DNA of 64,000 nt from Candidatus Yaniella excrementavium (GTDB lineage: Bacteria > Actinomycetota > Actinomycetes > Actinomycetales > Micrococcaceae): assembly GCA_019115865.1 (NCBI GenBank), contig DXCT01000054.1, forward strand, positions 1-64,000, in the 5' to 3' direction. How positions within the stretch are numbered: position 1 is the first letter of the stretch; each line of letters starts with the position of its first letter. Below the pieces are notes generated by a model. That model searched no databases. It worked only from the letters and a program-made list of their open reading frames with translations, and was not told the DNA's origin. The translations under genes and the position numbers were made by a program. This document shows positions 35,175-44,196 of this stretch, piece by piece.

Positions 35175-35609
35175 CTAACCGGGTAGCAGGGCCAACACCA
35201 TCGGCACGATGCCCAGCAGAATGAAACTTGGAAGCATACAGATTCCGGTGGGTAACACGAGCCGAATGGCCAGCTCTTGGGCTAACTGTTCAGCTAACCG
35301 TTTTCGGTTGGCCCGCAGCGCGGTGGCTGCTGTGGTGAGCATGTGAGCCGATGGAACCGCTGAAGTATGAACGAATTGCAATTCATTAGCTAGCTGGTCG
35401 AGATGCCGAGCCTCACGGGCCTGTTCCCAAGCTTCGTCCCAGCTGACGCCCAGCAGCAATTGGTTGGCGACCGAAGTAAGTGGCTGACATCCAGGTAGGT
35501 GGTGTCCAACTGCTGCGAGTCCGTTTGCTAGTGAACTGCCCGAGGCAAACAGCTGTGCCAGGATGTCCAAGACCAATGCGGGATCGGTCGCTGTGTGATT
35601 GGTGTTCAT
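35175..35609 (-). CDS. TadC-like type II secretion F-domain membrane protein (short form)
   Basis: A 144-residue inner membrane platform protein. It contains the soluble T2SSF helices (VLDILAQLFASGSSLANGLA, residues about 11-30) and a C-terminal membrane segment (LVLPTGICMLPSFILLGIVP). That is about half the size of canonical TadC. ATG 35609 has GGAGG just upstream and overlaps the TadB stop by four bases (ATGA). The open frame continues upstream to 36098 but that part is antisense-like noise over tadB. Confidence 0.84.
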   Translation of the reverse strand: MNTNHTATDPALVLDILAQLFASGSSLANGLAAVGHHLPGCQPLTSVANQLLLGVSWDEAWEQAREARHLDQLANELQFVHTSAVPSAHMLTTAATALRANRKRLAEQLAQELAIRLVLPTGICMLPSFILLGIVPMVLALLPG

Positions 35610-36229
35610 GGTTCCTCCGCGGTGCTCATCATGCGACGCGTCCAGATCCGTCCCAGAACTGCTAGAGCAGCTCCCGAAAGGACCAGCACCCAACCGGTTC
35701 CGCTGGTTAGTAGTTGACTCAGAGAAGCACCCAGCATGTGTGCAAGCCCTAAGCCAGCTACCGGTAACCAGGCCAAGAGATTGGCCGTAGATTTCGGGCC
35801 TGCCGAGGCAGCATCGCGAGCTTGTTGGGCGTCTTCTCCAGCTTCCAGTGCATCGGCAAGACGGTATAGCACCTGAGACAACGACATCCCAGTGTGCCGG
35901 GCCAAAGTCAGGGTTGCGGCCAGTTGCTGCCAGTCGCGGGCTTGGCCTGGTCCAGTTATCTGCCCGAAGTATGGTTGGTTCAAAAGGCTGGCTGCGTGTT
36001 GCCGGTTGAGTACATGATGTACGCAGCACCCCGGATCGGCGTCTTCGGGTGCCGGTTTTCGGGCGCAAGATTTGTGCGCTTGGGCTAGCTCCGGCCACAG
36101 TTGACTCAGCGCACGGCCTGCGGATAGCAGTGCTGCGGCCTGTCGAATCACACGGATGAACTCGGCGTGGTGTTGGGCTGCACGACGTTTGGCGGTGATG
36201 AAATTGATCATTTTTTCAAACGGATTCAT
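35606..36229 (-). CDS. TadB-like type II secretion F-domain membrane protein
   Basis: A 207-residue companion of the TadC-like protein. The N-terminal 60 residues hold a T2SSF-like helix pair (EFIRVIRQAAALLSAGRAL), a variable Cys-containing middle follows (CARKPAPEDADPGCCVHH), then helices including TLARHTGMSLSQVLYRLADALEAG. Two membrane segments end the protein (about residues 148-168 and 176-194). It overlaps tadA and tadC by four bases each. It corresponds to Rv3658c by position. Sequence divergence is high, so the assignment rests partly on gene order. Confidence 0.82.
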   Translation of the reverse strand: MNPFEKMINFITAKRRAAQHHAEFIRVIRQAAALLSAGRALSQLWPELAQAHKSCARKPAPEDADPGCCVHHVLNRQHAASLLNQPYFGQITGPGQARDWQQLAATLTLARHTGMSLSQVLYRLADALEAGEDAQQARDAASAGPKSTANLLAWLPVAGLGLAHMLGASLSQLLTSGTGWVLVLSGAALAVLGRIWTRRMMSTAEEP

Positions 36230-37428
36230 GCTGCCCGCCTGTCACCGGTGGCCAACGAGTCCAGCAGTCCGAGTCCAGTGCCTTCTATGACCTGTTGCCC
36301 CACCGTTGTGAGTACGGGAATGAGGTTCAGGTCGGCGCCGTCGCCGGTTTTTGACAGTAAAGCAATTTCGGCGGGGTACCGTCGACCATCGTCGCTCCGG
36401 TTGAGTTGGATTACGACGTCAATGGCCGAGCGAATCTGGAGTGCTGCAGTGGTCGGGCCTAATCCCGCAAGCGCAGCCATGGCATGTAGTCTGGCCGGAA
36501 CGTCACCGGCAGAATTAGCATGAACCGTACCAATGGCGCCCCGGTGTCCCGTGTTCATTGCGGTGAGAAAATCAGCTACTTCGGCACCGCGACACTCTCC
36601 AACAATTACCCGGTCGGGACGCATACGAAGTGCTTGCCGGATGAGGACCGGTAGACCGATGCCGCCTTGCCCCTCGGTGTTGGCGTCGCGGGTGGCTAGA
36701 CCCACCACGTGAGGATGGTCGATATCAAGTTCTGGAGTATCTTCGATCGTAAGGATACGCTGATCCGGGTCGACCGTAGCTAAGAGAACAGCTAGCAGCG
36801 TGGTTTTTCCCGACCCGGTCGCTCCTGAAATCAGCATATTGGCGCGGCTTTGCATCAAATGGCCAAGGACATCTAGCCACTTCGAGGCACCGTGCCAATC
36901 CCTAGACAGCGTTTCAAGGCTCGCCTGAGTCTTGGACGGTAGGCGAATGGATAACTGTGGTCCTTCGGTGGCAATCGGTGGCAGCACCGCGTGAATTCTG
37001 GCATGACCGATCTGGACATCGCCGTAGGGCATTCCTTCATCAAGTCGCTTGCCGCCCTGACCCAACAAACGCACTGCGAGCGCTTTTGTTTCCGCGGCGT
37101 CCAAGCACATATCTGTACGGTGGAGTCCGGCGCCTGTATCTGTCCAAATGCGACCGCGCCCGTCCACGATAATGTCGGTGACATCTGGATGACGAGTAAA
37201 TTTCGCGAGCGGACCGAGCCCCAGTAAGTCGTCGACCATGTGTTGGATGGTTGCTTGGGCGTGTGCGGTGGAGCTTACCGGCACATGTTTTGCTACAGCC
37301 TGTGCTACGACGGCGGGATCAGGTTTGGTCTGGTGATCGTGGGCGTTCAGACGGGAGGCTAACCAGCGTTTGGCACCGGCTAATCCCCCGGTTTTTTGTG
37401 GTCGTTGAGGTACCCATCCGCGTCCCAT
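36226..37428 (-). CDS. tadA: TadA/CpaF-type secretion ATPase
   Basis: A 400-residue hexameric ATPase that drives pilus assembly or secretion. Walker A is GATGSGKTTL (residues 202-211), the Asp box is ILTIEDTPELD, and a His box plus Walker B region lie in MRPDRVIVGECRGAEVADFL, followed by NTGHRGAIGTVHAN, the signatures of the GspE/VirB11 superfamily. It matches the 'helicase/secretion neighbourhood ATPase'. It begins right at the end of the CpaE-like gene (shared base) and overlaps tadB by four bases. Confidence 0.93.
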   Translation of the reverse strand: MGRGWVPQRPQKTGGLAGAKRWLASRLNAHDHQTKPDPAVVAQAVAKHVPVSSTAHAQATIQHMVDDLLGLGPLAKFTRHPDVTDIIVDGRGRIWTDTGAGLHRTDMCLDAAETKALAVRLLGQGGKRLDEGMPYGDVQIGHARIHAVLPPIATEGPQLSIRLPSKTQASLETLSRDWHGASKWLDVLGHLMQSRANMLISGATGSGKTTLLAVLLATVDPDQRILTIEDTPELDIDHPHVVGLATRDANTEGQGGIGLPVLIRQALRMRPDRVIVGECRGAEVADFLTAMNTGHRGAIGTVHANSAGDVPARLHAMAALAGLGPTTAALQIRSAIDVVIQLNRSDDGRRYPAEIALLSKTGDGADLNLIPVLTTVGQQVIEGTGLGLLDSLATGDRRAA

Positions 37429-38303
37429 TAGCCGTCACCCCGTGCCATCCAGCGGCGCATGCCTTTGCGTCGTCGAGTGTTTGTGTAGATGAATTGGAAG
37501 TCTCGGCGCGTACCGTATTCTGGTATGCGATGGGAGGCGTAGTCGATTTTTTTATACGGTTCAAACTGCACATAAAGCGGCCGGGAAAAGTCATCGACAT
37601 GTACCACTTGGGCACCGTCAGCAGCCAGACGCTGAGCCATGAAGAGATCGGCGCCGCAGTTGATGACCACGGTATGAAAATGGTGGCGAGCTGCAGCAAC
37701 CGTGTCGTCCAATAGCACGGAGTTTAGCGGGTTAGCACCATGCCGCTGTAACAGTAGGGTAACGTCCTCCCAGATTGGTGCATTGAGTAAATAGATGTGG
37801 GGTGATGGCAGTGCAAGGTCAAAGTCCAGCACTTCGACGCTGTTATCGGTGGCATCCAGAATCGTGTCGGTGAGTGCCCCAGAAGCATCGGCATCGAGTA
37901 GGAGGGTGCCACTGGCTGCGATGCCGGTTGTGGCATAAGCCATGGCAGCCGCGAGCAAAGGGTAATGATCGTGACTAGTTTGGACGGTGGCCCACACCGT
38001 GTTGTGTGCAACCCGTGGAAAGCATTGTGACACCAGCCAGTATTCGAACGTGGCTTGCTGTTCTGGGTAGTTCCACTGTTTGTCGTCAGCGTAGAGGGTA
38101 GAGCCGCAGACTTGAACGTAAACGACCGTGTTTGTATCTTCCGCCTCCGAAGGTTCGGCAAGGTCCAGACCCAGCGCGGCGACGACCGCGTAAACAAATT
38201 CGGTAGCCGGACCGGTTGCGTCATGGGTCTCGATTAGGACCGGCCGTAGGCTATACGACGCTGTTGCTTTGTGCCTTCGGAATCTACGTTGCGTGGTTGT
38301 CAT
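37428..38303 (-). CDS. CpaE/Ssd-like protein of the helicase/secretion neighbourhood, P-loop degenerate
   Basis: A 291-residue protein at the position of Rv3660c (Ssd), a MinD/CpaE-like septum or pole localisation factor. The ParA-like fold is suggested by TLLLDADASGALTDTILD (residues about 133-150) and TVVINCGADLF. At the place of the deviant Walker A there is VQTSHDHYPLLAAAMAY, without the Gly-Lys-Ser/Thr residues needed to bind ATP. It probably acts as a localisation scaffold rather than an ATPase. The start has no strong ribosome-binding site. Confidence 0.78.
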   Translation of the reverse strand: MTTTQRRFRRHKATASYSLRPVLIETHDATGPATEFVYAVVAALGLDLAEPSEAEDTNTVVYVQVCGSTLYADDKQWNYPEQQATFEYWLVSQCFPRVAHNTVWATVQTSHDHYPLLAAAMAYATTGIAASGTLLLDADASGALTDTILDATDNSVEVLDFDLALPSPHIYLLNAPIWEDVTLLLQRHGANPLNSVLLDDTVAAARHHFHTVVINCGADLFMAQRLAADGAQVVHVDDFSRPLYVQFEPYKKIDYASHRIPEYGTRRDFQFIYTNTRRRKGMRRWMARGDG

Positions 38304-38411
38304 GCATCAAGCATCAACCAGCCAGCGCTTTGCAAATTGAGTGTAGGACCGCATTGTGGATAAGCACTGCGATCTCAATGTTGTGTGGATGCCTAGCTGT
38401 GAGGATCAGTG

Positions 38412-39233
38412 TTAGCCGGTACGGTTAACGCCGTGCAAATCGATACTCGGATGGTCTGGGTCAAAGAATGCTGTTGGAACGGGTTGAGTGGCATCCCAGT
38501 CGGAAATATCGATGATGTACCGCGGATCCCAGGGTTCTGCCCACCCGAGTAATTCCAACACTCGGTCAAGAATCATTGCGGTGAAACCCCACACCAGGGT
38601 GCCACCAACGGTAAAAGCGGGTGTCCCGTAGCGGTGTTTTGCTGAGCGATCACTGGCCACTGCTGTTACTCGCAGTTTCGGATTCACCAGGTCACCTACC
38701 GGTACGCGGAACACTCTGGTTGCTTCTGCGGTGGTGATCATTTCGTTGTCGTCAGGATGTTGCCACCAGCCCAGCACCGGTGTCACCTGAAAGTTGGAGA
38801 CCGGTAGCGGCAACACCGGCAGCGTCCCGATGGTAATGATGCCTTGCGGATCAACGCCGGTCTCCTCTTGTGTTTCGCGAATCGCACAGGCGGTCGCATC
38901 GACGTCGTTGGGCTCGAGTCCGCCCCCGGGAAAAGATACTTGACCAGGATGATTGCGCAACGCCATGGACCGTTGGGTGAGCAAGACGTCGAGTTCTTTC
39001 GGGACGATGGTTCGGTCAAACGTCGCTGGACGGTCGTCCATGGAGCCAAATAACAGCAGCACCGAGGCGTGTCGTGGATTGACCAGCGAGGCCACATCGT
39101 ATGGCCAGGCCCTATCGTGAGCAGGCAGGGCTGCAGCGGGCGACACGCTCACCCGATGCACAATATTCCGGTCAACTTCACCGTAAGTATGTACCAGTGC
39201 CAGCAGATCTGCCAGCGCACCTTCGAGTTGCAT
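38412..39233 (-). CDS. Nudix hydrolase, CoA pyrophosphatase type
   Basis: A 273-residue Nudix protein with the box FPGGGLEPNDVDATACAIRE followed by TQEETGVD (residues about 100-127), the expanded form of CoA diphosphatases that cleave CoA to phosphopantetheine and ADP. N- and C-terminal extensions are as in the actinobacterial Rv3672c group. ATG 39233 follows GGGAGG and overlaps the nth stop (TAATG). Together with nth it forms a pair conserved in Mycobacterium (Rv3672c, Rv3674c). Confidence 0.88.
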   Translation of the reverse strand: MQLEGALADLLALVHTYGEVDRNIVHRVSVSPAAALPAHDRAWPYDVASLVNPRHASVLLLFGSMDDRPATFDRTIVPKELDVLLTQRSMALRNHPGQVSFPGGGLEPNDVDATACAIRETQEETGVDPQGIITIGTLPVLPLPVSNFQVTPVLGWWQHPDDNEMITTAEATRVFRVPVGDLVNPKLRVTAVASDRSAKHRYGTPAFTVGGTLVWGFTAMILDRVLELLGWAEPWDPRYIIDISDWDATQPVPTAFFDPDHPSIDLHGVNRTG

Positions 39234-40015
39234 TAGGCCTCCCACTCATAACCGGCGGCTCGCAGGTCAGCACGCGAGGCACCCGCAACGAGCGCCTCGT
39301 GGATGTGTTCGCGTCCAGGTGCTAATTCGTAAGAGAGGAGCTCTCGGGCTGCTTGTGGGTTGATTTCACCGATCCCGGCAGAAGGGCACCACTTTGCTAC
39401 CGGACACGCCCCACAGGCCGGACGTCGGGCGTGACAGACGCGTCGCCCCAAGAAAATCATACGATGTGACAATTCAGTGTAATCCTTGGGTTCAAATAGC
39501 TCAGCAATCTCTCGTTCGACCACATTCGCATTGGTCGATTCCGTCCAGCCAAAGCGTTTGGCTAGTCGAATGACGTGTGTATCGGTTGTAATTCCAGGCA
39601 CGCCAAAAACATTGCCCAGCACAACGAAGGCTGTTTTGCGCCCCACACCCGGCAGTTTCACTAACTGTTCCAGCGTGGCTGGCACTTCACCGTCATGTTC
39701 TTCGACCAGCGCTTGAGATAGGCCTAATAAGGAACGTGTCTTGTTTTTGTAGAACCCAGTGGGACGAATAAGTTCCTGCAGCGTAGTTTCCTGTGCCTGC
39801 GCCATCGCAGCAGCATCTGGGTATCGTGCAAAAAGCGCAGGCGTTACAGAGTTCACCCGAATATCAGTAGTTTGGGCACTCAGTACCGTTGCCACCAACA
39901 GTTCAAAAGGGTTGGAGAAATCTAGTTCGGCGTGTGCATATGGAAACGTCTCACCTAGCACCCGATACATTTTGCGCGCCCTGCGCTTCTTGGCTAATAG
40001 CGTTTCGTCTGTCAC
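39233..40015 (-). CDS. nth: Endonuclease III
   Basis: A base-excision repair glycosylase/AP lyase for oxidised pyrimidines. The 260-residue protein has the helix-hairpin-helix [15 protein letters not shown] with catalytic Lys127, the catalytic Asp145 in TTDTHVIRL, and a C-terminal iron-sulphur loop of four cysteines ([17 protein letters not shown]). The GTG start has AAAGG seven bases upstream. It is divergent from acs. Confidence 0.95.
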   Translation of the reverse strand: MTDETLLAKKRRARKMYRVLGETFPYAHAELDFSNPFELLVATVLSAQTTDIRVNSVTPALFARYPDAAAMAQAQETTLQELIRPTGFYKNKTRSLLGLSQALVEEHDGEVPATLEQLVKLPGVGRKTAFVVLGNVFGVPGITTDTHVIRLAKRFGWTESTNANVVEREIAELFEPKDYTELSHRMIFLGRRVCHARRPACGACPVAKWCPSAGIGEINPQAARELLSYELAPGREHIHEALVAGASRADLRAAGYEWEA

Positions 40016-40163
40016 GAACGTCCCTTTCTTGGCCGATGCTGGCGTTCGACCAGGTTCTCTAGTTCATCTTAGGCCGAGGACGGCGTCCACCGTCGTACCG
40101 TTGCCGCCTGCGGCTTTCAGACCGCTCATCGCACATTTGATAGCCGTTCAGCGCACCTACGGT

Positions 40164-40192
40164 TTGAATGGGCCTTCAAAACGACTTAGCAT
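40164..40192 (+). promoter_or_regulatory. Candidate acs promoter
   Basis: TTGAAT (40164-40169) and TAGCAT (40187-40192) are separated by 17 bases. This would place the start of transcription near 40199, next to the CRP-type palindrome. Confidence 0.4.
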
Positions 40193-40201
40193 AACCCTAG
40201 A

Positions 40202-40217
40202 TGTGACTACGATCACG
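40202..40217 (+). promoter_or_regulatory. CRP/GlxR-type binding site upstream of acs
   Basis: TGTGACTACGATCACG matches the cAMP-receptor palindrome TGTGA-N6-TCACA at nine of ten defined positions. It lies 16 bases before the acs start codon. acs genes of mycobacteria and corynebacteria are known CRP/GlxR targets. The position, downstream of the candidate promoter, would suit repression. Confidence 0.7.
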
Positions 40218-40232
40218 AACTTAAGGAGCCTC

Positions 40233-42212
40233 ATGGTCACCACGCATGAACAGGAAACCACCCAGCGAGCCCGCGACTTGTACGTACAAGCAGAGAAAAA
40301 CCAACTGGATTACTGGGCGGAGCGTGCCCGCAACGAAGTCTATTGGGACACCCCTTTTACCGAAGTACTCGATTGGTCCAACCCACCGTTTGCTCGATGG
40401 TTTGCAGATGGCACCACCAACGCTTGCTACAACGCCGTAGATCGCCACGTTGAAGCCGGCAACGGAGATCGGGTCGCGCTCTACTTTGAAGGCGAGCCCG
40501 GTGACACAGACGCCGTGACGTACGCTGACCTTCAAGCTCGAGTGTCCCAGGCAGCCAATGCGCTGGAATCCTTAGGCGTGACCAAGGGCGACCGGGTAGC
40601 TATCTACCTGCCGATGCTGGTTGAATCCGTTGTTTCGATCTTGGCGTGCGCCAGAATTGGTGCGGTGCACTCCGTTGTCTTCGGCGGGTTCTCTGCCGAA
40701 GCACTGCGTTCGCGGATCGATGATGCTGAAGCAAAGGTGGTTATCACAGCCGATGGCTCATTCCGTCGTGGCAAACCCAATATGCTCAAGCCCATTGTGG
40801 ACGACGCCTTGGCGCGAGAAGGTCACACGGTCGAACACGTTCTCGTGGTGAACCGCAATAAGGCTGAGATCAACTGGGTTGATGGGCGCGACCAATGGTT
40901 CCATGAAGTCGTTGCCGGTCAGCCAACCACTCATGAAATCACTTGGCACGAAGCCGAACACCCGCTGTTTATTCTCTACACTTCAGGAACAACCGGTCAG
41001 CCGAAAGGTATTCTGCACACGACCGGCGGCTATCTGACGCAAGTCACAGCAACAGCACGTGACACCTTCGATCTGCAGCCAGAAACCGACGTATTTTGGT
41101 GCACCGCCGACGTCGGCTGGGTGACCGGACACTCTTACATTGTGTACGGCCCCATGTCCAATGGCGCCACTCAGGTACTCTACGAAGGCACCCCGGACAC
41201 GCCGCATCGTGGCCGCTGGTGGGAAATCGTTGAAAAATACGGCGTCACCATCCTGTATACTGCACCGACTGCTATTCGTAGTGCTATGAAGTGGGGTCGC
41301 GATATCCCCGACCGTCATGATCTGTCTTCGATTCGGCTCTTGGGGTCGGTTGGTGAGGCGATCAATCCTGAGGCTTGGGATTGGTACCGTGAAGTCATCG
41401 GCGACAACAATGGCGCGGGAACCCTCGAGGATGACGGCACCGTTACCCCTGGTCCACGCCAAGAGCATCCTGTGCCGATTGCCGATACTTGGTGGCAGAC
41501 GGAAACCGGAGCACATATTCTCACCCCCTTGCCTGCTTTGACCCCCGATGAACTCAAGCCGGGGTCAGCACAGCGCGCGGTACCTGGCATTTCTGTGGAT
41601 GTGGTCGACGATAATGGTCAGACCATGCAAGACACCAGCCAGGGCTTCTTGGTGATCCGTGAACCGTGGCCAGCCATGGCACGTACCATTTGGGGCGATG
41701 ACGATCGCTTCGTAAAGACGTACTGGTCGCGCTTTGACGACATGTATTTCGCTGGTGATGGCGCTCGCTTCGACGAGGACGGCGATATCTGGTTGCTGGG
41801 TCGAGTCGACGATGTTATGAATGTTTCTGGTCACCGTCTGTCTACGACAGAAATTGAATCTGCACTGGTTTCTCATGAACTGGTTGCCGAAGCAGCTGTA
41901 GTTGGTGCTGCCGATGCAACAACCGGCCAGGCGATTTATGGTTTTGTCATTTTGACTGATGACGCCGTCGGCACCGACCCGCAAGAAGCTGAACAGCAGT
42001 TGCGTAACCACGTGGGATCAAACATCGGGCCGATTGCCAAGCCAAAACGAATTCTGGTCACCACTGACTTGCCGAAAACCCGCTCCGGCAAGATTATGCG
42101 TCGTCTACTCAAGGATGCTGCAGAGGGCCAGACCGAAGCCGATCCAACCGCGCTGGCAACGCTCGCCGATCCCGCAGTAATGGAAGAAATCTTATCGGGC
42201 ATGCAACGCTAA
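40233..42212 (+). CDS. acs: Acetate-CoA ligase (acetyl-CoA synthetase)
   Basis: Activates acetate to acetyl-CoA through acetyl-AMP. The 659 residues match the family length. Motifs are YTSGTTGQPKGILHT (phosphate loop), WWQTETGAH (adenine site), GRVDDVMNVSGHRLST (hinge) and KTRSGKIMRRLL, whose Lys is the usual reversible acetylation site. ATG 40233 is chosen because AAGGAG lies upstream; the open frame extending to 39759 is non-coding overlap with nth. A CRP-type site precedes it and a long hairpin follows. Confidence 0.97.
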   Translation: MVTTHEQETTQRARDLYVQAEKNQLDYWAERARNEVYWDTPFTEVLDWSNPPFARWFADGTTNACYNAVDRHVEAGNGDRVALYFEGEPGDTDAVTYADLQARVSQAANALESLGVTKGDRVAIYLPMLVESVVSILACARIGAVHSVVFGGFSAEALRSRIDDAEAKVVITADGSFRRGKPNMLKPIVDDALAREGHTVEHVLVVNRNKAEINWVDGRDQWFHEVVAGQPTTHEITWHEAEHPLFILYTSGTTGQPKGILHTTGGYLTQVTATARDTFDLQPETDVFWCTADVGWVTGHSYIVYGPMSNGATQVLYEGTPDTPHRGRWWEIVEKYGVTILYTAPTAIRSAMKWGRDIPDRHDLSSIRLLGSVGEAINPEAWDWYREVIGDNNGAGTLEDDGTVTPGPRQEHPVPIADTWWQTETGAHILTPLPALTPDELKPGSAQRAVPGISVDVVDDNGQTMQDTSQGFLVIREPWPAMARTIWGDDDRFVKTYWSRFDDMYFAGDGARFDEDGDIWLLGRVDDVMNVSGHRLSTTEIESALVSHELVAEAAVVGAADATTGQAIYGFVILTDDAVGTDPQEAEQQLRNHVGSNIGPIAKPKRILVTTDLPKTRSGKIMRRLLKDAAEGQTEADPTALATLADPAVMEEILSGMQR

Positions 42213-42241
42213 AGTTTTCCGCCGCAGTATCGGGCATCGCA

Positions 42242-42284
42242 AACGACTCGGCCGCAACCAGATTTGGTTGCGGCCAAGTCGTTT
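42242..42284. terminator. Long-stem hairpin between convergent acs and metS
   Basis: AACGACT-C-GGCCGCAACC (42242-42259) pairs with GGTTGCGGCC-A-AGTCGTT (42266-42283) around a six-base loop: 17 pairs with one C-A mismatch. The flanks are only moderately T-rich, so it probably ends transcription from both sides or blocks 3' decay. Confidence 0.8.
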
Positions 42285-42298
42285 ACTTTTCCAATCAG

Positions 42299-42445
42299 TT
42301 ATATTTGATGACGCTGGAGTTGTTCATCACCGAATTCGCCGGAGAGTTCATCCGGGTTACGTTGCAAGTGGATCACTGCGGAGATAATGCCGCCAAAAAC
42401 GGTGACACATGCAATGACCATCATGATGATTGCGATGGCACTCAT
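42299..42445 (-). CDS. metS: MetS-family small subunit of an NSS transporter
   Basis: A 48-residue gene with AGGAGG six bases before its ATG. It has one membrane helix (IAIIMMVIACVTVFGGIISA, residues 4-23) and a hydrophilic tail with NPDELSGEFGDEQ. In Corynebacterium glutamicum MetS is required with MetP for methionine and alanine uptake. The start overlaps the metP stop by four bases (ATGA). Confidence 0.9.
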   Translation of the reverse strand: MSAIAIIMMVIACVTVFGGIISAVIHLQRNPDELSGEFGDEQLQRHQI

Positions 42446-44067
42446 GACTTCGCCTCCTGTCCTATGTCGTTAGCAGCGTGTTTACCGGGGGCAAGACTAT
42501 CGTCACCCAGCGGGTATTCGTTTTCGGATTGTTCGGTGTAAAGTGCTGAGTCCTTTGCCCACGGCAGCAACGACACAATAAACCCGATCACGATCAGGCT
42601 GACCGCCATACCCCAACCAAACGTATTAATGTACCAATTTGGCATTGCCCCGTATGGTTCATCGGCAGTCATCTGGCCGATGAATTCCAGTACCAAGGTG
42701 TAGCCCAACACGAGCGGCAGGACGAGCCCAATCAGGAACTTATAGACGGTACCCAGCCGGAAGGAGGATACCTTGTTGAGGTGCTCCACCATACGGCCCA
42801 AACGCCGCAGCAGCCACGAGACAGACACGACAGCGACCAATGCTGCAGCGACGATGCCGAACTGATTGACGAAGTAGTCAGAGACATCCAGCAGGTGCAG
42901 GCCCGACGTCGTGCCAAAACCAACCAATGACAGCAGGGCTAGCGCCACACCGAAGGTCGAGACGACGGTCAACCGCGACCAACCGGTTTTGTCTTTGACC
43001 GCGGACAGCGTAACTTCCAGAATCGAAATCATCGAGGTAAAGCCTGCAAACAGCAACGAGCCAAAAAACAGGACCCCGATAATTGGTCCCAGCCCCAGCG
43101 GTGCCTGGGAAATAATTTCAGGAAATGCCACGAATGCCAATCCGATACCTGATTCCACAACGTCACCAACTGCGACGCCAGAGGCCTGAGCCATGAACCC
43201 AAGGGCTGAGAAGACGCCAATACCTGCCAAAATCTCAAATCCAGAGTTGGAGAAGCCAACAACCATGCCCGAGCCCGTCAGGTTCGTGCGTTTCTTCAAA
43301 TAGGACGAGTAGGTAATCATGATGCCGAAACCAACCGACAATGAGAAGAAAATCTGACCGTAGGCCGCAACCCATACTCCGGGATCAAGCAGGGCTGCCC
43401 AATTTGGTGTGAACAGTGCATCCAAGCCGGTCAGTGCCCCTTCGAGGGTCAAGGAGATTCCGACCAGGATCAAAAACATGACGACCAATACAGGAATACC
43501 GATTGCCGAGGCGAGACCTATGCCTCGACGAACCCCGATGCCCAAAACAATCAACACTGCCACCCAGATTGCCAGCATTGGCCAGAAGACCCCCGGCACG
43601 ATAGTGAAGTCCAGGGCTGGAGTGTCTGATACCTGGAGATACTCGTCAAAGAAGAATGCGTTTGCATCGTCGCCCCAGGCTTCTGTGGACGAGAAGAATA
43701 TGTAGCTGGCCGCCCATCCGAGGATAGCCGCGTAGTAGAGGCCGATGACCACACAGATCATGGCTTTCCACCAACCGATGGTTTCGGTCCACTTAGCTAG
43801 TCGGCGGAAGGCCAACGGCGGTGATCCTTTGAAGCGGTGGCCGATTGCGTAGTCGAAGAAGAGCAATGGGATACCAGCCGATAGCAACGCCACCAGATAC
43901 GGAATAATGAAAGCTCCGCCGCCATTGTCATAGGCGATATACGGAAAACGCCAAATATTCCCCAACCCGATAGCGGAGCCCATGGCGGCCAGGATGAATA
44001 TCCAGCGACCACCAAACGCCTCGCGCGCGTTGGATCTCACTGGCGCCGAAGTAGTTTGAGAGGACAT
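42442..44067 (-). CDS. metP: Sodium-dependent transporter of the NSS family, MetP-like
   Basis: A sodium-driven amino-acid symporter, probably for methionine or alanine given the adjacent metS. The 541-residue protein has about twelve membrane helices and the NSS signature GSAIGLGNIWRFPYIAYDNG in helix 1 (residues about 30-50), with ALLSAGIPLLFFDYAIG after it. ATG 44067 has AAGGGG upstream. Confidence 0.92.
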   Translation of the reverse strand: MSSQTTSAPVRSNAREAFGGRWIFILAAMGSAIGLGNIWRFPYIAYDNGGGAFIIPYLVALLSAGIPLLFFDYAIGHRFKGSPPLAFRRLAKWTETIGWWKAMICVVIGLYYAAILGWAASYIFFSSTEAWGDDANAFFFDEYLQVSDTPALDFTIVPGVFWPMLAIWVAVLIVLGIGVRRGIGLASAIGIPVLVVMFLILVGISLTLEGALTGLDALFTPNWAALLDPGVWVAAYGQIFFSLSVGFGIMITYSSYLKKRTNLTGSGMVVGFSNSGFEILAGIGVFSALGFMAQASGVAVGDVVESGIGLAFVAFPEIISQAPLGLGPIIGVLFFGSLLFAGFTSMISILEVTLSAVKDKTGWSRLTVVSTFGVALALLSLVGFGTTSGLHLLDVSDYFVNQFGIVAAALVAVVSVSWLLRRLGRMVEHLNKVSSFRLGTVYKFLIGLVLPLVLGYTLVLEFIGQMTADEPYGAMPNWYINTFGWGMAVSLIVIGFIVSLLPWAKDSALYTEQSENEYPLGDDSLAPGKHAANDIGQEAKS

Positions 44068-44196
44068 GTTTACCCCTTGTTGGACAGGTGATGTTAGTCG
44101 AAGTCATGAGTGACTTACACCACTCAGGTTACGCCGTGTTGCCCTCCAGAACAATCACCACGACACATCCAACCCCAGCTTTAGGCTCCAGGTCAG

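Noticed and set aside
35610..36098. Upstream extension of the TadC-like open frame
   Set aside because: It lies fully over tadB in another frame, is rich in Arg/Ser/Cys like a shadow frame, and a good ribosome-binding site marks ATG 35609.
39759..40232. N-terminal extension of acs
   Set aside because: It is antisense to nth, has no family similarity, and AAGGAG marks ATG 40233.
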